From NCBI RefSeq assembly GCF_014654675.1, contig NZ_BNBC01000006.1:1-64000 (forward strand): a DNA stretch of 64,000 nucleotides. Reading direction: 5' to 3'. This DNA is from Streptomyces spiralis (lineage in GTDB: Bacteria > Actinomycetota > Actinomycetes > Streptomycetales > Streptomycetaceae). Positions 53,459 through 61,587 of the stretch are shown piece by piece; position 1 is the first letter of the stretch, and each line of letters starts with the position of its first letter. The notes under the pieces were generated by a model. That model was not told the DNA's origin and made no database searches. It was given only the letters and a program-made list of their open reading frames with translations. A program made the translations under genes and the position numbers.

Positions 53459-54697
53459 TCAGCCCACCGCCACGCTCAGCCCCTTCAGCCCCCGGATCAC
53501 GAAGTTCGGCTTCCGCTCCGGCTCGGCCGCCAGGGTGAGGGCCGGGGCCCGCTCCAGCAGGGCCGCCATGGAGGCCGCCAGCTCGATCCGCGCCAGCGGG
53601 GCGCCGATGCAGTAGTGGATGCCCGCACTGAAGGAGATGTGCGGGTTGTCCCGCCGCGTCAGGTCCAGCCGCCCGGGATCGGTGAAGACCTCGGGGTCGT
53701 GGTTGGCCGAACCGAACAGCATGGCGATCTCCGCGCCCCGCGGGATCGTGGTGTCGTCGATCTCGATCTCGTCCAGCACCCACCGCTCGAAGAGCTGGAG
53801 CGGAGTGTCGTAGCGCATCAGCTCCTCGACGGCGGACGGGATCAGGGAGTGGTCCGCGCGCAGGGCGGCCAGCTGGTCCGGGTTGCGGAACAGCGCCCAC
53901 CAGCCGTTGACCGTCGCGTTCACCGTGGCCTCGTGACCGGCGTTGAGGAGCAGCACTGCCGTGGAGATCATCTCCTGCTCCGTGAGCCGATCGCCCTCGT
54001 CATGGGCGGCGATCAGCCCGGAGATCAGGTCATCGCCCGGCTCCCGGCGGCGGGCCGCGATCAGCTCCCGGAGGTAGTCCGAGAACTCCACCGAGGCCCG
54101 CACCGCCCTTCTCGCCGTCTCCTCGGACGGGTTGAGCTCGTACATCCCGCAGATGTCCGCCGACCAGGGCCGCAACTGCGAGCGGTCCGACTCGGGGATG
54201 CCCAGCATCTCCGCGATCACGGCGACGGGCAGCGGTTCGGCGACGTCCGTCAGCAGATCACCGCCGCCCGCCTCCACCAGCGCGGTGACCAGATCCTTCG
54301 CCAGCCGGTGGACGTAGGGCTTCAGACGCTCCACCGTCCGCGGGGTGAACGCCTTCGACACCAGGCGCCGGATACGAGTGTGGTCCGGCGGCTCCAGGTC
54401 GAGCATCCCGTGGTCGTTGAGGACATGGAACGGCTCGTGCTCCGGCGGGGGCGGCGTACGGCCGAAGTCCTCGTGCGTGAACCGGTGCTGGTAGGTCCGG
54501 CCCAGCCGGCGGTCCCGCAGCAGCGCCGACACGTCCGCGTGGTGCGGCACGAGCCACTGGTCGCTCGGCTCGTAGTAGAGCACGCGGCCCCGGGCGCGCA
54601 GTTCGGCGTAGGCGGGGTAGGGGTCGGCGACGAACGCCGGGTCCCAGGGGTGGAACGGGAGACCGGAAGGAGCGGAGGAAGCGGAGGGAGCGGCCAT
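53459..54697 (-). CDS. Cytochrome P450, CYP107-like
   Basis: A 412-residue soluble bacterial P450. I-helix LLLNAGHEATVNATVNGWW, ExxR in VEELMRYD, and the heme loop FSAGIHYCIGAPLARIE with the cysteine ligand are all intact. The sequence and position match my recollection of S. coelicolor CYP107P1 (SCO3636), whose substrate is not known. No ferredoxin gene is next to it, so electrons come from elsewhere. Four GACCAGG iterons lie directly upstream of its start. Its 3' end converges on the ABC permease with a 22-base gap. Confidence 0.95.
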   Translation of the reverse strand: MAAPSASSAPSGLPFHPWDPAFVADPYPAYAELRARGRVLYYEPSDQWLVPHHADVSALLRDRRLGRTYQHRFTHEDFGRTPPPPEHEPFHVLNDHGMLDLEPPDHTRIRRLVSKAFTPRTVERLKPYVHRLAKDLVTALVEAGGGDLLTDVAEPLPVAVIAEMLGIPESDRSQLRPWSADICGMYELNPSEETARRAVRASVEFSDYLRELIAARRREPGDDLISGLIAAHDEGDRLTEQEMISTAVLLLNAGHEATVNATVNGWWALFRNPDQLAALRADHSLIPSAVEELMRYDTPLQLFERWVLDEIEIDDTTIPRGAEIAMLFGSANHDPEVFTDPGRLDLTRRDNPHISFSAGIHYCIGAPLARIELAASMAALLERAPALTLAAEPERKPNFVIRGLKGLSVAVG

Positions 54698-54728
54698 GCA
54701 CGGACGCTAGCCCGGCATCCCCCGGCCT

Positions 54729-54782
54729 GACCAGGGGTCCCGTGACCAGGGGATTCCGACCAGGGGCGCCTCTGACCAGGTG
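54729..54782. repeat. Four GACCAGGGG iterons upstream of the P450
   Basis: Direct repeats of GACCAGGGG start at 54729, 54744 and 54758, with a fourth copy GACCAGGTG at 54774; steps are 15, 14 and 16 bases. They lie 32-85 bases upstream of the P450 start, where its promoter should be, and just after the stop of the response regulator gene. Such phased repeats could bind a regulator; replication slippage is the alternative. Confidence 0.75.
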
Positions 54783-54801
54783 TGTCCCTCTCCCCCGGGC
54801 C

Positions 54802-55467
54802 CTATCCCGGCGTCACCAGTCTCGCCTCGTAGGCGAACACCGCCGCCTGTGTCCGGTCCCTCAGGCCCAGCTTCACCAGGACCCGGCTGACGTGGGTCTT
54901 GATCGTCGACTCGGCCACCACCAGGCGCTCGGCTATCTCCGCGTTGGACAGGCCCTGCGCGATGAGCACCAGCACCTCCGTCTCCCGCTCGGTCAGATCG
55001 CCGTACGCCGCCCGCGCGGACGGCATGATCCGTGGGGCCTCGGACAGCTTCGAGAACTCCGTGATCAGCCGCTTGGTCACCGAGGGCGCGAGAAGCGCCT
55101 CGCCGGACGCCACCACCCGTACGCCCTCGGCCAGTTGGCGCGCCGAGGCGTCCTTCAGCAGGAAGCCGGAGGCACCCGCGCGCAGGGCCTGGTAGACGTA
55201 CTCGTCCAGGTCGAAGGTGGTGAGCACCAGCACCTTCGCCGCCCCGTCGGCGGCCACGATCTCCCTCGTCGCCTCGATGCCGTTCAGCTCGGGCATGCGG
55301 ATGTCCATCAGGACGACGTCCGGGGCGAGTTCGCGGACCCGGTCCACCGCCTGGCGCCCGTTGACCGCCTCGCCGACGACCTCGATGTCCGGCATCGCGT
55401 TCAGCAGGACCGAGAAGCCCTCGCGCACCATCATCTGGTCGTCCGCGATCAGGACGCGGATGGTCAT
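54802..55467 (-). CDS. NarL/LuxR-family response regulator (system A)
   Basis: A 221-residue regulator. The receiver domain (1-120) has Asp9-Asp10, the phosphoacceptor Asp55 in [13 protein letters not shown] and Lys in FLLKDAS. The LuxR-type helix-turn-helix (about 150-215) is [38 protein letters not shown]-like. It is encoded after its kinase with a 4-base overlap. It is close to the second regulator at 56952-57626 over the whole length, which implies tandem duplication of the two systems. Confidence 0.96.
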   Translation of the reverse strand: [221 protein letters not shown]

Positions 55468-56810
55468 GCCTCGCCCTCGATCGCCGTCTGGACCGGCAGG
55501 AACACCGACACCTCGTACCCCCCGTCGTCCGCCGGGCCGGCCGTCATCTCGCCGTTCAGCATGGAGACCCGCTCCCGCATGCCGGTGATGCCGTGCCCCG
55601 CCCCGGGCGAGGGCTGGATCCGGGACGGCTCGGGCGGCGGACCGTTGACTATGCGCAGGCCCAGACCGCCGAGCACATAGCCGATCTCGACCCGGGCGCT
55701 CGCGCCGGGTGCGTGTCTCAGGCTGTTGCTCAGGGCCTCCTGGACGATCCGGTACGCCGACAGCTCCACGCCCTGCGGGAGCTCCCGCACCGCACCGGTC
55801 ACCACCTTCTCCACCCCCAGGCCGGCCTCCCGGACGTTGGCCAGCAGCGCGTCGAGGTCGGCGAGGGTGGGCTGCGGGGCCTCCGGGGCCTCGTAGTCCT
55901 CCGCTCGGACGACTCCGAGGACGCGGCGCAGCTCGGTGAGGGCCGCCACCGCGTTCTCCCGGATCGTGGCGAAGGCCTTCTCCAGCTCCGGCGGAGGGTC
56001 CTGGACCCGGTAGGGCGCCGCCTCGGCCTGGATGGCGACCACGGACATGTGGTGCGCCACGACGTCATGCAGCTCGCGGGCGATCGTGGTGCGCTCCTCC
56101 AGCAGAGTGCGGCGCGAACGCTCGTGAGCGGTCACGGTCTGCTGGGCGGTCACCGTCTGCTCGGCCTCCCGGCGTATGTGCCAGACGGTGACGGCCAGCA
56201 GGGCCAGGGCGGACACGACCAGCATGGGCGCCGAGTTGTTGCTGAAGTGGTAGCCGAACACGGACTCGACGACGAAGGCGTACAGGGCGGTGAGCACCCA
56301 CATCCATCCCGCCGTGCGCGGCCGGGTGCGTATCGCCACGACCGTGAGCACCGTCAGGTGCGAGAGGAAGCTGCCGGGCTGCCACGGCCAGTCGCCGAAG
56401 GTGCCGGCGGCCATCGACGTGACGGCGCTCGCCGCCAGGGACAGCCAGAACGCCCCGACCGGGCGGACCAGGGTGAGGAGCACCGGCGCCAGGGCCAGCA
56501 GGGCGGTCACCGGTGCCCACACGTCGTCGTAGGAGCTGGTCCAGGCGGCGAACATGGCCAGCACGCCGGCCACCGCGACCAGCAGGTGCGGTGCCCAGGC
56601 CGCGTACTCCCGGGTGCGGCCGGGCAGCCGCCCGGCCAGGGGGCCGTCGACACCCCTGCGGTGCAGAGGGCGGTAGGCGAAGGCGTCGTGGAACAGGTCC
56701 TGCCGCAGCCCGCGCAGCGCGTTCACGGCCAGCCGGTACTCGGGGCTGCGCCCCTCGTACGGGGGGACCGCGCCGTCCGGCGTCGTCTGCGTGTGGGTCG
56801 TCTCGGTCAC
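55464..56810 (-). CDS. Sensor histidine kinase, HisKA_3 type (system A)
   Basis: A 448-residue membrane kinase. The N-terminal half has about five hydrophobic segments (75-215) with almost no extracytoplasmic domain, so the signal is probably sensed in or at the membrane. The phosphorylated His248 is in IARELHDVVAHHMSVV (HisKA_3). The ATP-binding domain has the N box VQEALSNSLRHAPG and the G box GAGHGITGMRERV. It phosphorylates the response regulator encoded directly after it. The region upstream of the start holds a dyad and the 15-base box shared with the other operon. Confidence 0.95.
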   Translation of the reverse strand: MTETTHTQTTPDGAVPPYEGRSPEYRLAVNALRGLRQDLFHDAFAYRPLHRRGVDGPLAGRLPGRTREYAAWAPHLLVAVAGVLAMFAAWTSSYDDVWAPVTALLALAPVLLTLVRPVGAFWLSLAASAVTSMAAGTFGDWPWQPGSFLSHLTVLTVVAIRTRPRTAGWMWVLTALYAFVVESVFGYHFSNNSAPMLVVSALALLAVTVWHIRREAEQTVTAQQTVTAHERSRRTLLEERTTIARELHDVVAHHMSVVAIQAEAAPYRVQDPPPELEKAFATIRENAVAALTELRRVLGVVRAEDYEAPEAPQPTLADLDALLANVREAGLGVEKVVTGAVRELPQGVELSAYRIVQEALSNSLRHAPGASARVEIGYVLGGLGLRIVNGPPPEPSRIQPSPGAGHGITGMRERVSMLNGEMTAGPADDGGYEVSVFLPVQTAIEGEA

Positions 56811-56853
56811 GGTGAAAACGGTAGGCGCCGGAGGGTGTCTCGGTCGTCCCCAG

Positions 56854-56895
56854 TGAGAGGGGTCCTTCGGTCTCCCTCTCAGGTACTACGAGTAC
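56854..56895 (-). promoter_or_regulatory. Dyad and shared CGTAGTACCTGAGAG box upstream of system A
   Basis: TGAGAGGG (56854-56861) and CCCTCTCA (56874-56881) form an 8-base inverted repeat. Overlapping it, CTCTCAGGTACTACG (56876-56890) is identical to 61547-61561 upstream of the other two-component operon. GTACTACGAGTAC (56883-56895) is a palindrome with 5-base arms. The block lies 44-85 bases before the kinase start, where a regulator would act. Confidence 0.65.
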
Positions 56896-56951
56896 GCCCG
56901 GGCCGGCCCGCCTCTGTCCGCGTCCGCCCGCGGCCCGCATCCGCCTCTCGC

Positions 56952-57626
56952 TCAGTACCCGGAGGGACGCACCAGTCCCGACTCGTAGGCGAACACCGCC
57001 GCCTGGGTGCGGTCTCTCAGGCCCAGCTTCACCAGGATGCGGCCCACGTGCGTCTTCACGGTCTGCTCGGCGACGACGAGGTGCTCGGCGATCTCCGCGT
57101 TCGACAGGCCGTGCGCGATCAGCGTCAGCACCTCCGTCTCGCGCTCGGTGAGGTCGCCGACCCGCTCCTTCAGCGGGGCGCGGGGTCTGTCGTTCATCCG
57201 GGAGAACTCTGCGATCAGCTTGCGGGTGATCGCCGGCGCCAGCAGGGCGTCGCCGGCCGCGACCACCCGCACGGCCTCCGCCAGCTGGTCGGCGGAGGCG
57301 TCCTTCAGCAGAAAGCCGGAGGCTCCGGCGCACAGCGCGTCGTACACGTACTCGTCGAGGTCGAAGGTGGTGAGCACCAGGACCCTGGTGCCGGGCGTCT
57401 CGGTGGTGACGCGGCGGGTGGCCTCGATGCCGCTGAGCTCGGGCATGCGGATGTCCATCAGGACGACGTCCGGGGTGAGTTCGGCGACCTTGGCGACGGC
57501 GTCCAGACCGTGCACGGCCTGGCCGACCACCTCGATGTCCGGCTGGGTGTTGAGCAGCACGGTGAAGCCCTGCCGGACCATCTGCTGGTCGTCGGCGATG
57601 AGTACGCGGATGCTGCCGCTCGTCAT
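56952..57626 (-). CDS. NarL/LuxR-family response regulator (system B)
   Basis: A 224-residue regulator with receiver Asp58 in [13 protein letters not shown] and the C-terminal HTH [38 protein letters not shown] (split here: recognition helix [14 protein letters not shown]). It is the paralogue of the system A regulator, differing mostly in the linker ([15 protein letters not shown]). It is the last gene of a four-gene operon starting at 61438 and overlaps its kinase gene by 4 bases. Confidence 0.96.
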   Translation of the reverse strand: [224 protein letters not shown]

Positions 57627-59116
57627 GGGTGGTCTTCTCCTGTCGGATGGGGTGGACCGGGAACGCGCGGGCCGAGGGCCGGCGGGCCCGGCGAATCCTC
57701 GGGGGCCCCGGGCACGTCGGGTGGTTCGACGTCGACGACGGGTGCGTTCTCCAGGGCGGTGAAGTCGGTGTGCAGAACGGGCAGTCCGCGCGTGCCGGAC
57801 CGGGTGGTGGGCGGGGCGGTGCCGTCGCGGGGCAGGAAGGCCGACACCGCGAAACCGCCGTGCAGCGTCCTGGCGGCGGTGACGTGACCGCCCAGCATCG
57901 CCGCCCGCTCGCGCATGCCGAGCAGCCCGTGCCCGGCGCCCGGGGAGGGCGGCACGGGGTGCCGCGGACGGGAGTTGACCACGCTCAGGAACAGGCCGTC
58001 GGGGACATGGGTGACCTCCACACGGACCGCCGAGCCCGGGGCGTGCCGCAGGGCGTTGCTGAGCGCCTCCTGGACGATGCGGTACGCCGACAGCTCCACG
58101 CCGGGCGGATAGGGCTGGACCTCCCGCCGGGTGTCCTCGACGTCCAGGGCGACCGTGAGGCCGGCGGTGCGGGTGTTCTCGACGAGGGCGTCCAGGCGGT
58201 CGAGGGTGGGCTGCGGCGCCTGCGGCGCGGCCCGGCCGCCGGACTCGCCGAGGCCGTAGGGGTCCTCGGGGTTCTCCGAGCGCAGCACGCCGAGCACCCG
58301 TCTCAGTTCGGCCAGTGCCTCCAGGGCGTTCTGCCGGATGCCGGCGAGGTTCTCCTTCAGCTCCTCGGAGGGGTCCTCCGTCAGGTGCGGGGCCACTTGC
58401 GCCTGGATGGAGATGACCGACATGTGGTGGGCGACCACGTCGTGCAGCTCGCGGGCGATGCGGCTGCGTTCCTCCAGCAGCGTGCGGCGGGCCCGTTCCT
58501 CGGCGGTGAGCGTGGTCTGCTGCAACAGTTCAGCGCGGGCCACACGGCGGCCGCGCAGGGCGGTGCCCAGCACCACCACGACCGCGGACAGAACCACGGC
58601 GAGCACGCCGGTGGACGCGTAGTTCGCCGCGCCCCACAGGCCCTGGAGGACGTAGCTGACCAGCACGGTCAGCCCCAGCGCCTCCGCGGCGACGCGGGTG
58701 GGGACCCGCAGGGAGAGCAACAGCAGGACGAACAGGTGGGCGACGATCCCGGCGGCGGTCCACGGCCACTGGAAGTCCTTCGCCCGCCCGGACAACAGCG
58801 GGCCGTGGACCGCGATCGCTCCCAGCACCATGGCCGCCATCGACAGCCACCACGCCGGAATGGGCCGCCACAGGGCCAGCACCATCGCGCCGCTCTGGCC
58901 GACCGCGACCAGGAATGCGGTCCCGGGGCCCACATGGCCGTTGTCCTGGAGTTGCGCCGCAGCACCGATCAGGACGCCGAGCGCGGCCACGCACACGATC
59001 CCGTGCGGCAGCCAGCGCAGCCACACCGAGGGAGGCAGCGGATCGGCCCCTGCGGTCCACAGGTCGTCACGCAACACCCGTAGCCCTCGCCGGACGGCGT
59101 TCCCCCTTCGCATCAC
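57623..59116 (-). CDS. Sensor histidine kinase, HisKA_3 type (system B)
   Basis: A 497-residue membrane kinase, paralogue of the system A kinase. About five hydrophobic segments lie at 38-190. The phosphorylated His225 is in IARELHDVVAHHMSVI; the N box is VQEALSNALRHAPGS and the G box GAGHGLLGMRERA. A C-terminal extension of about 70 residues after the ATPase domain is Pro-rich and acidic and absent from system A. GTG 59116 or ATG 59113 is the start; either overlaps the acyltransferase stop, so it is co-translated with that gene. Confidence 0.95.
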   Translation of the reverse strand: MMRRGNAVRRGLRVLRDDLWTAGADPLPPSVWLRWLPHGIVCVAALGVLIGAAAQLQDNGHVGPGTAFLVAVGQSGAMVLALWRPIPAWWLSMAAMVLGAIAVHGPLLSGRAKDFQWPWTAAGIVAHLFVLLLLSLRVPTRVAAEALGLTVLVSYVLQGLWGAANYASTGVLAVVLSAVVVVLGTALRGRRVARAELLQQTTLTAEERARRTLLEERSRIARELHDVVAHHMSVISIQAQVAPHLTEDPSEELKENLAGIRQNALEALAELRRVLGVLRSENPEDPYGLGESGGRAAPQAPQPTLDRLDALVENTRTAGLTVALDVEDTRREVQPYPPGVELSAYRIVQEALSNALRHAPGSAVRVEVTHVPDGLFLSVVNSRPRHPVPPSPGAGHGLLGMRERAAMLGGHVTAARTLHGGFAVSAFLPRDGTAPPTTRSGTRGLPVLHTDFTALENAPVVDVEPPDVPGAPEDSPGPPALGPRVPGPPHPTGEDHP

Positions 59117-60318
59117 ACGTCCACCCTAGGGCCGGACGTGTGAGCCGTCCCGGGGCGACGGGACCGCACCACAAGGGAACGGCGCCGGCCGCCGGCCTGC
59201 TCGAATCCGCGGAACGCCGCCCAGCACACGGCCAGGGCCAGGGCGAACACCGGGAGCCAGGCGAGCCGGGCCGCCACCCAGCCCAGGCCGTCGGGGAGGG
59301 TGTGCAGGCCGGGGAGGCGGCCCGCGAGCAGGCCCGTGGCCGTGGTCGCCATCAGCGCCGTCTGGTGCCACAGGAAGATCGTCATGGCGGAGAGGTTGAC
59401 CAGCGCCACGGCCGCCCAGGCGAGCGGACGCCGCATCGCACGGCCCAGCCGCTCGCGCACCAGCAGTGCCAGGCCGCACTGGGCCAGCCCGAAGGTGACG
59501 GCGGCCAGGGTCGGCGGGTCGAGGTTGGAGACCGTGGCGCCCGGGACGCCGACCATCGACGCCGGGTAGCCCGCCCAGGCGACGAGGGCCGCGGTCGCCG
59601 CCGCCCCGCCGGTCAGCAGGAGCCAGCCGGCGCGGCGGCGCTGGAGTTCGCCACGGGTCCAGGCCGCGCCGAGGGTGTACGGCACGAGCCAGCCGGCGGG
59701 CAGGTTCAGCCAGCCGAGCCAGCCGGGCGCGCCGAGGCCGAAACGGAGGAGGTCCACATGCAGAACGACCACCAGGGGCCACAGCGGGTTGAGCCGGGTC
59801 AGCAGCGGGGTCGCCGCCGTCAGCACGGCGAAGACCAGGAGGAACCACATGGGGGACAGGGCCAGCTTGACGAGGGTGCGGACCGTGCCCGGGTCCGCGC
59901 CGGTCAGCAGGAGGGCGACCGCGGCGGCCGTCCACAGGGTCAGGACGGCGGCGACCGGTTTGAACAGACGGGACAGACGGGCGCGGAGCCATTGCGGGTA
60001 GCCGGTGCCGCGGGCGCGGGCCGAGACGTAGCCCCGTGTCGCCACGTGCCCGCCGACCAGGAAGAACACGGCGAGGGTCTGGAAGACCCAGGAGATGGGG
60101 GCCAGCCAGGGCATGTGCTGGAGAGGACTGGCGGTGTGCAGCGCCGGGTGCGTTCCGCCGCCGGTGTCCGCGACCAGCGCGGTGACCAGCCAGTGGCCCA
60201 GCACCACGCCGAGGATCGCCAGCGCCCGCAGCGCGTCCACGGCCCGGTCCCGGTGCGGGGGAGTGCCGGCGTCGATGAGCCGGACCGCGGCTCGCACACG
60301 GGTCGGCACGTCAGTCAC
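59113..60318 (-). CDS. Membrane O-acyltransferase (acyltransferase_3 family)
   Basis: A 401-residue protein with about ten membrane helices. The N-terminus has the family motif of an Arg and a His in RALAILGVVLGHWLVTAL, followed by VFFLVGGHVATRG, the usual second motif. These proteins move acyl groups across the membrane on to sugars, lipids or antibiotics (OafA, NodX-like). It is the second gene of the hydrolase-acyltransferase-kinase-regulator operon, overlapping the hydrolase by 8 bases. Its acceptor is unknown but may relate to the signal sensed by system B. Confidence 0.9.
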   Translation of the reverse strand: MTDVPTRVRAAVRLIDAGTPPHRDRAVDALRALAILGVVLGHWLVTALVADTGGGTHPALHTASPLQHMPWLAPISWVFQTLAVFFLVGGHVATRGYVSARARGTGYPQWLRARLSRLFKPVAAVLTLWTAAAVALLLTGADPGTVRTLVKLALSPMWFLLVFAVLTAATPLLTRLNPLWPLVVVLHVDLLRFGLGAPGWLGWLNLPAGWLVPYTLGAAWTRGELQRRRAGWLLLTGGAAATAALVAWAGYPASMVGVPGATVSNLDPPTLAAVTFGLAQCGLALLVRERLGRAMRRPLAWAAVALVNLSAMTIFLWHQTALMATTATGLLAGRLPGLHTLPDGLGWVAARLAWLPVFALALAVCWAAFRGFEQAGGRRRSLVVRSRRPGTAHTSGPRVDV

Positions 60319-61438
60319 CTGACAGCTCCTTCGTCGCGCCCAGGACGATCCGGGACAGGTTGGTCAGGGACGGGGAGCCGGGGGTGAAGTAGGCGCTGTG
60401 ACCGCCTCGTCCGGCCGGGAAGGTACGGGCGCCGAAGGCCGGGGCCATGGGGTCGGTGCCGAAGCCGACGGTCGTACCGAAGAGATCCGCCTGCACGTGC
60501 GGCACGTGCGCTATCCAGTCGTCGGCGCCGCGGGCCGCCCAGACCCGGGCCCGGGTGTGCAGTGCCCGCACGGAGCCGGCGCCGGTGCCCGGGCTGCCGA
60601 CGAGGGCGATGTCGTTCACGTCCAGGCCGGCGGCGGCTCGTCCGCACACCACCGAGCCGTAGGAGTGACACACCAGCGTGATGCGTGGCCCCCGGCCCGT
60701 CACGCCCCGCAGGTCATGGATGAACTGCCGCAGGTGCGGGGCGGCCTGCTCGGCGCGGCCCGTGGTGAGCACCGTGGTGCTGATCGTGCCCGGCGTCTCG
60801 TAGCCGAGCCAGGCGACGACCGCCGTGCGCGTCGCGGCGGGGGCGCCGCGGGTCAGCTCGCGGGAGAGCGCCGACACGCCCGCCCGGAAGCGGTCGTAGG
60901 TGTCCAGCGAGGTGTCCGAGCCGGGGACGAGGACCGCCACGCGGTCCGCGTGCGCCAGGTCGCCGATCACCTCCACGGCACGCCCCGAGCCCCGGCCGTC
61001 GAAGGAGAGCAGCCGATGCGAGGGGGCCGCCAGCTCCCGGTCCACGGCGGCGCGGTGCGCGTCCCCGTGCGCCGCGGCCATGCGGGCCGCCTGCTCGGCG
61101 TTCGCGCGGTTGGCCGTGTAGGCCGCGTCCAGGCCGGCCCGCGTCGGGGCGGCGAGGACGGCCGGGGCCGGGGCGGGGATCCGGGGGCGGGCCGCGGCCG
61201 ACAACGGCACCACCACGGCGGCGGCGACAAGCGCCGCCAGGAGGGCGCGGAGGGCGCGCAGCCCCCGGCGCCACCGTCGAGCGGAACCCGGGGCACGAGC
61301 AGGAGCGCGGTCCGCGGAACCGTCCCCACGCTCCCGCGCTGCCGGCTCCTGATCCCGCTCCCGCTCCTGACCCTGCTCTTCCCCCTGCTCCCGCTCTCGC
61401 TCCTGCTCGACGACGCTCGTCCGCCCAGGCCGCCCCAT
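60311..61438 (-). CDS. Exported alpha/beta hydrolase (DUF1023 family)
   Basis: A 375-residue protein. A charged cytoplasmic head of about 58 residues (Glu/Arg/Gln-rich) precedes one hydrophobic segment (about 60-82), so it is a membrane-anchored or secreted enzyme. The hydrolase core has VAVLVPGSDTSLDTYDRF and the nucleophile in LVCHSYGSVVCG; the histidine is probably in RGGHSAYF. DUF1023 enzymes resemble lipases and esterases. It opens the operon that continues with the acyltransferase and system B, about 110 bases after the shared CGTAGTACC box. The exact start is uncertain in the charged head. Confidence 0.85.
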   Translation of the reverse strand: MGRPGRTSVVEQEREREQGEEQGQERERDQEPAARERGDGSADRAPARAPGSARRWRRGLRALRALLAALVAAAVVVPLSAAARPRIPAPAPAVLAAPTRAGLDAAYTANRANAEQAARMAAAHGDAHRAAVDRELAAPSHRLLSFDGRGSGRAVEVIGDLAHADRVAVLVPGSDTSLDTYDRFRAGVSALSRELTRGAPAATRTAVVAWLGYETPGTISTTVLTTGRAEQAAPHLRQFIHDLRGVTGRGPRITLVCHSYGSVVCGRAAAGLDVNDIALVGSPGTGAGSVRALHTRARVWAARGADDWIAHVPHVQADLFGTTVGFGTDPMAPAFGARTFPAGRGGHSAYFTPGSPSLTNLSRIVLGATKELSGD

Positions 61439-61546
61439 GGCTCGTCTCCCCCTCCGGTCCGCCCGCCCGTCGGGCTCGTCCAGAGGGGAAACTACGGATC
61501 CGGCCGCGTCGTCCGCGTCCCGCCCGAGAGCTGTTCCGAGCCGTAG

Positions 61547-61561
61547 CTCTCAGGTACTACG
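61547..61561 (-). promoter_or_regulatory. Second copy of the CGTAGTACCTGAGAG box
   Basis: This 15-mer is identical to 56876-56890. Read on the minus strand it lies 109 bases upstream of the hydrolase start and continues into CTACGG, giving a GTAG...CTAC dyad. Two exact copies in front of the two operons that encode paralogous regulators suggest a common regulator site. Confidence 0.6.
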
Positions 61562-61587
61562 GGTCTGACACCCAGGGGTTGGACGGC

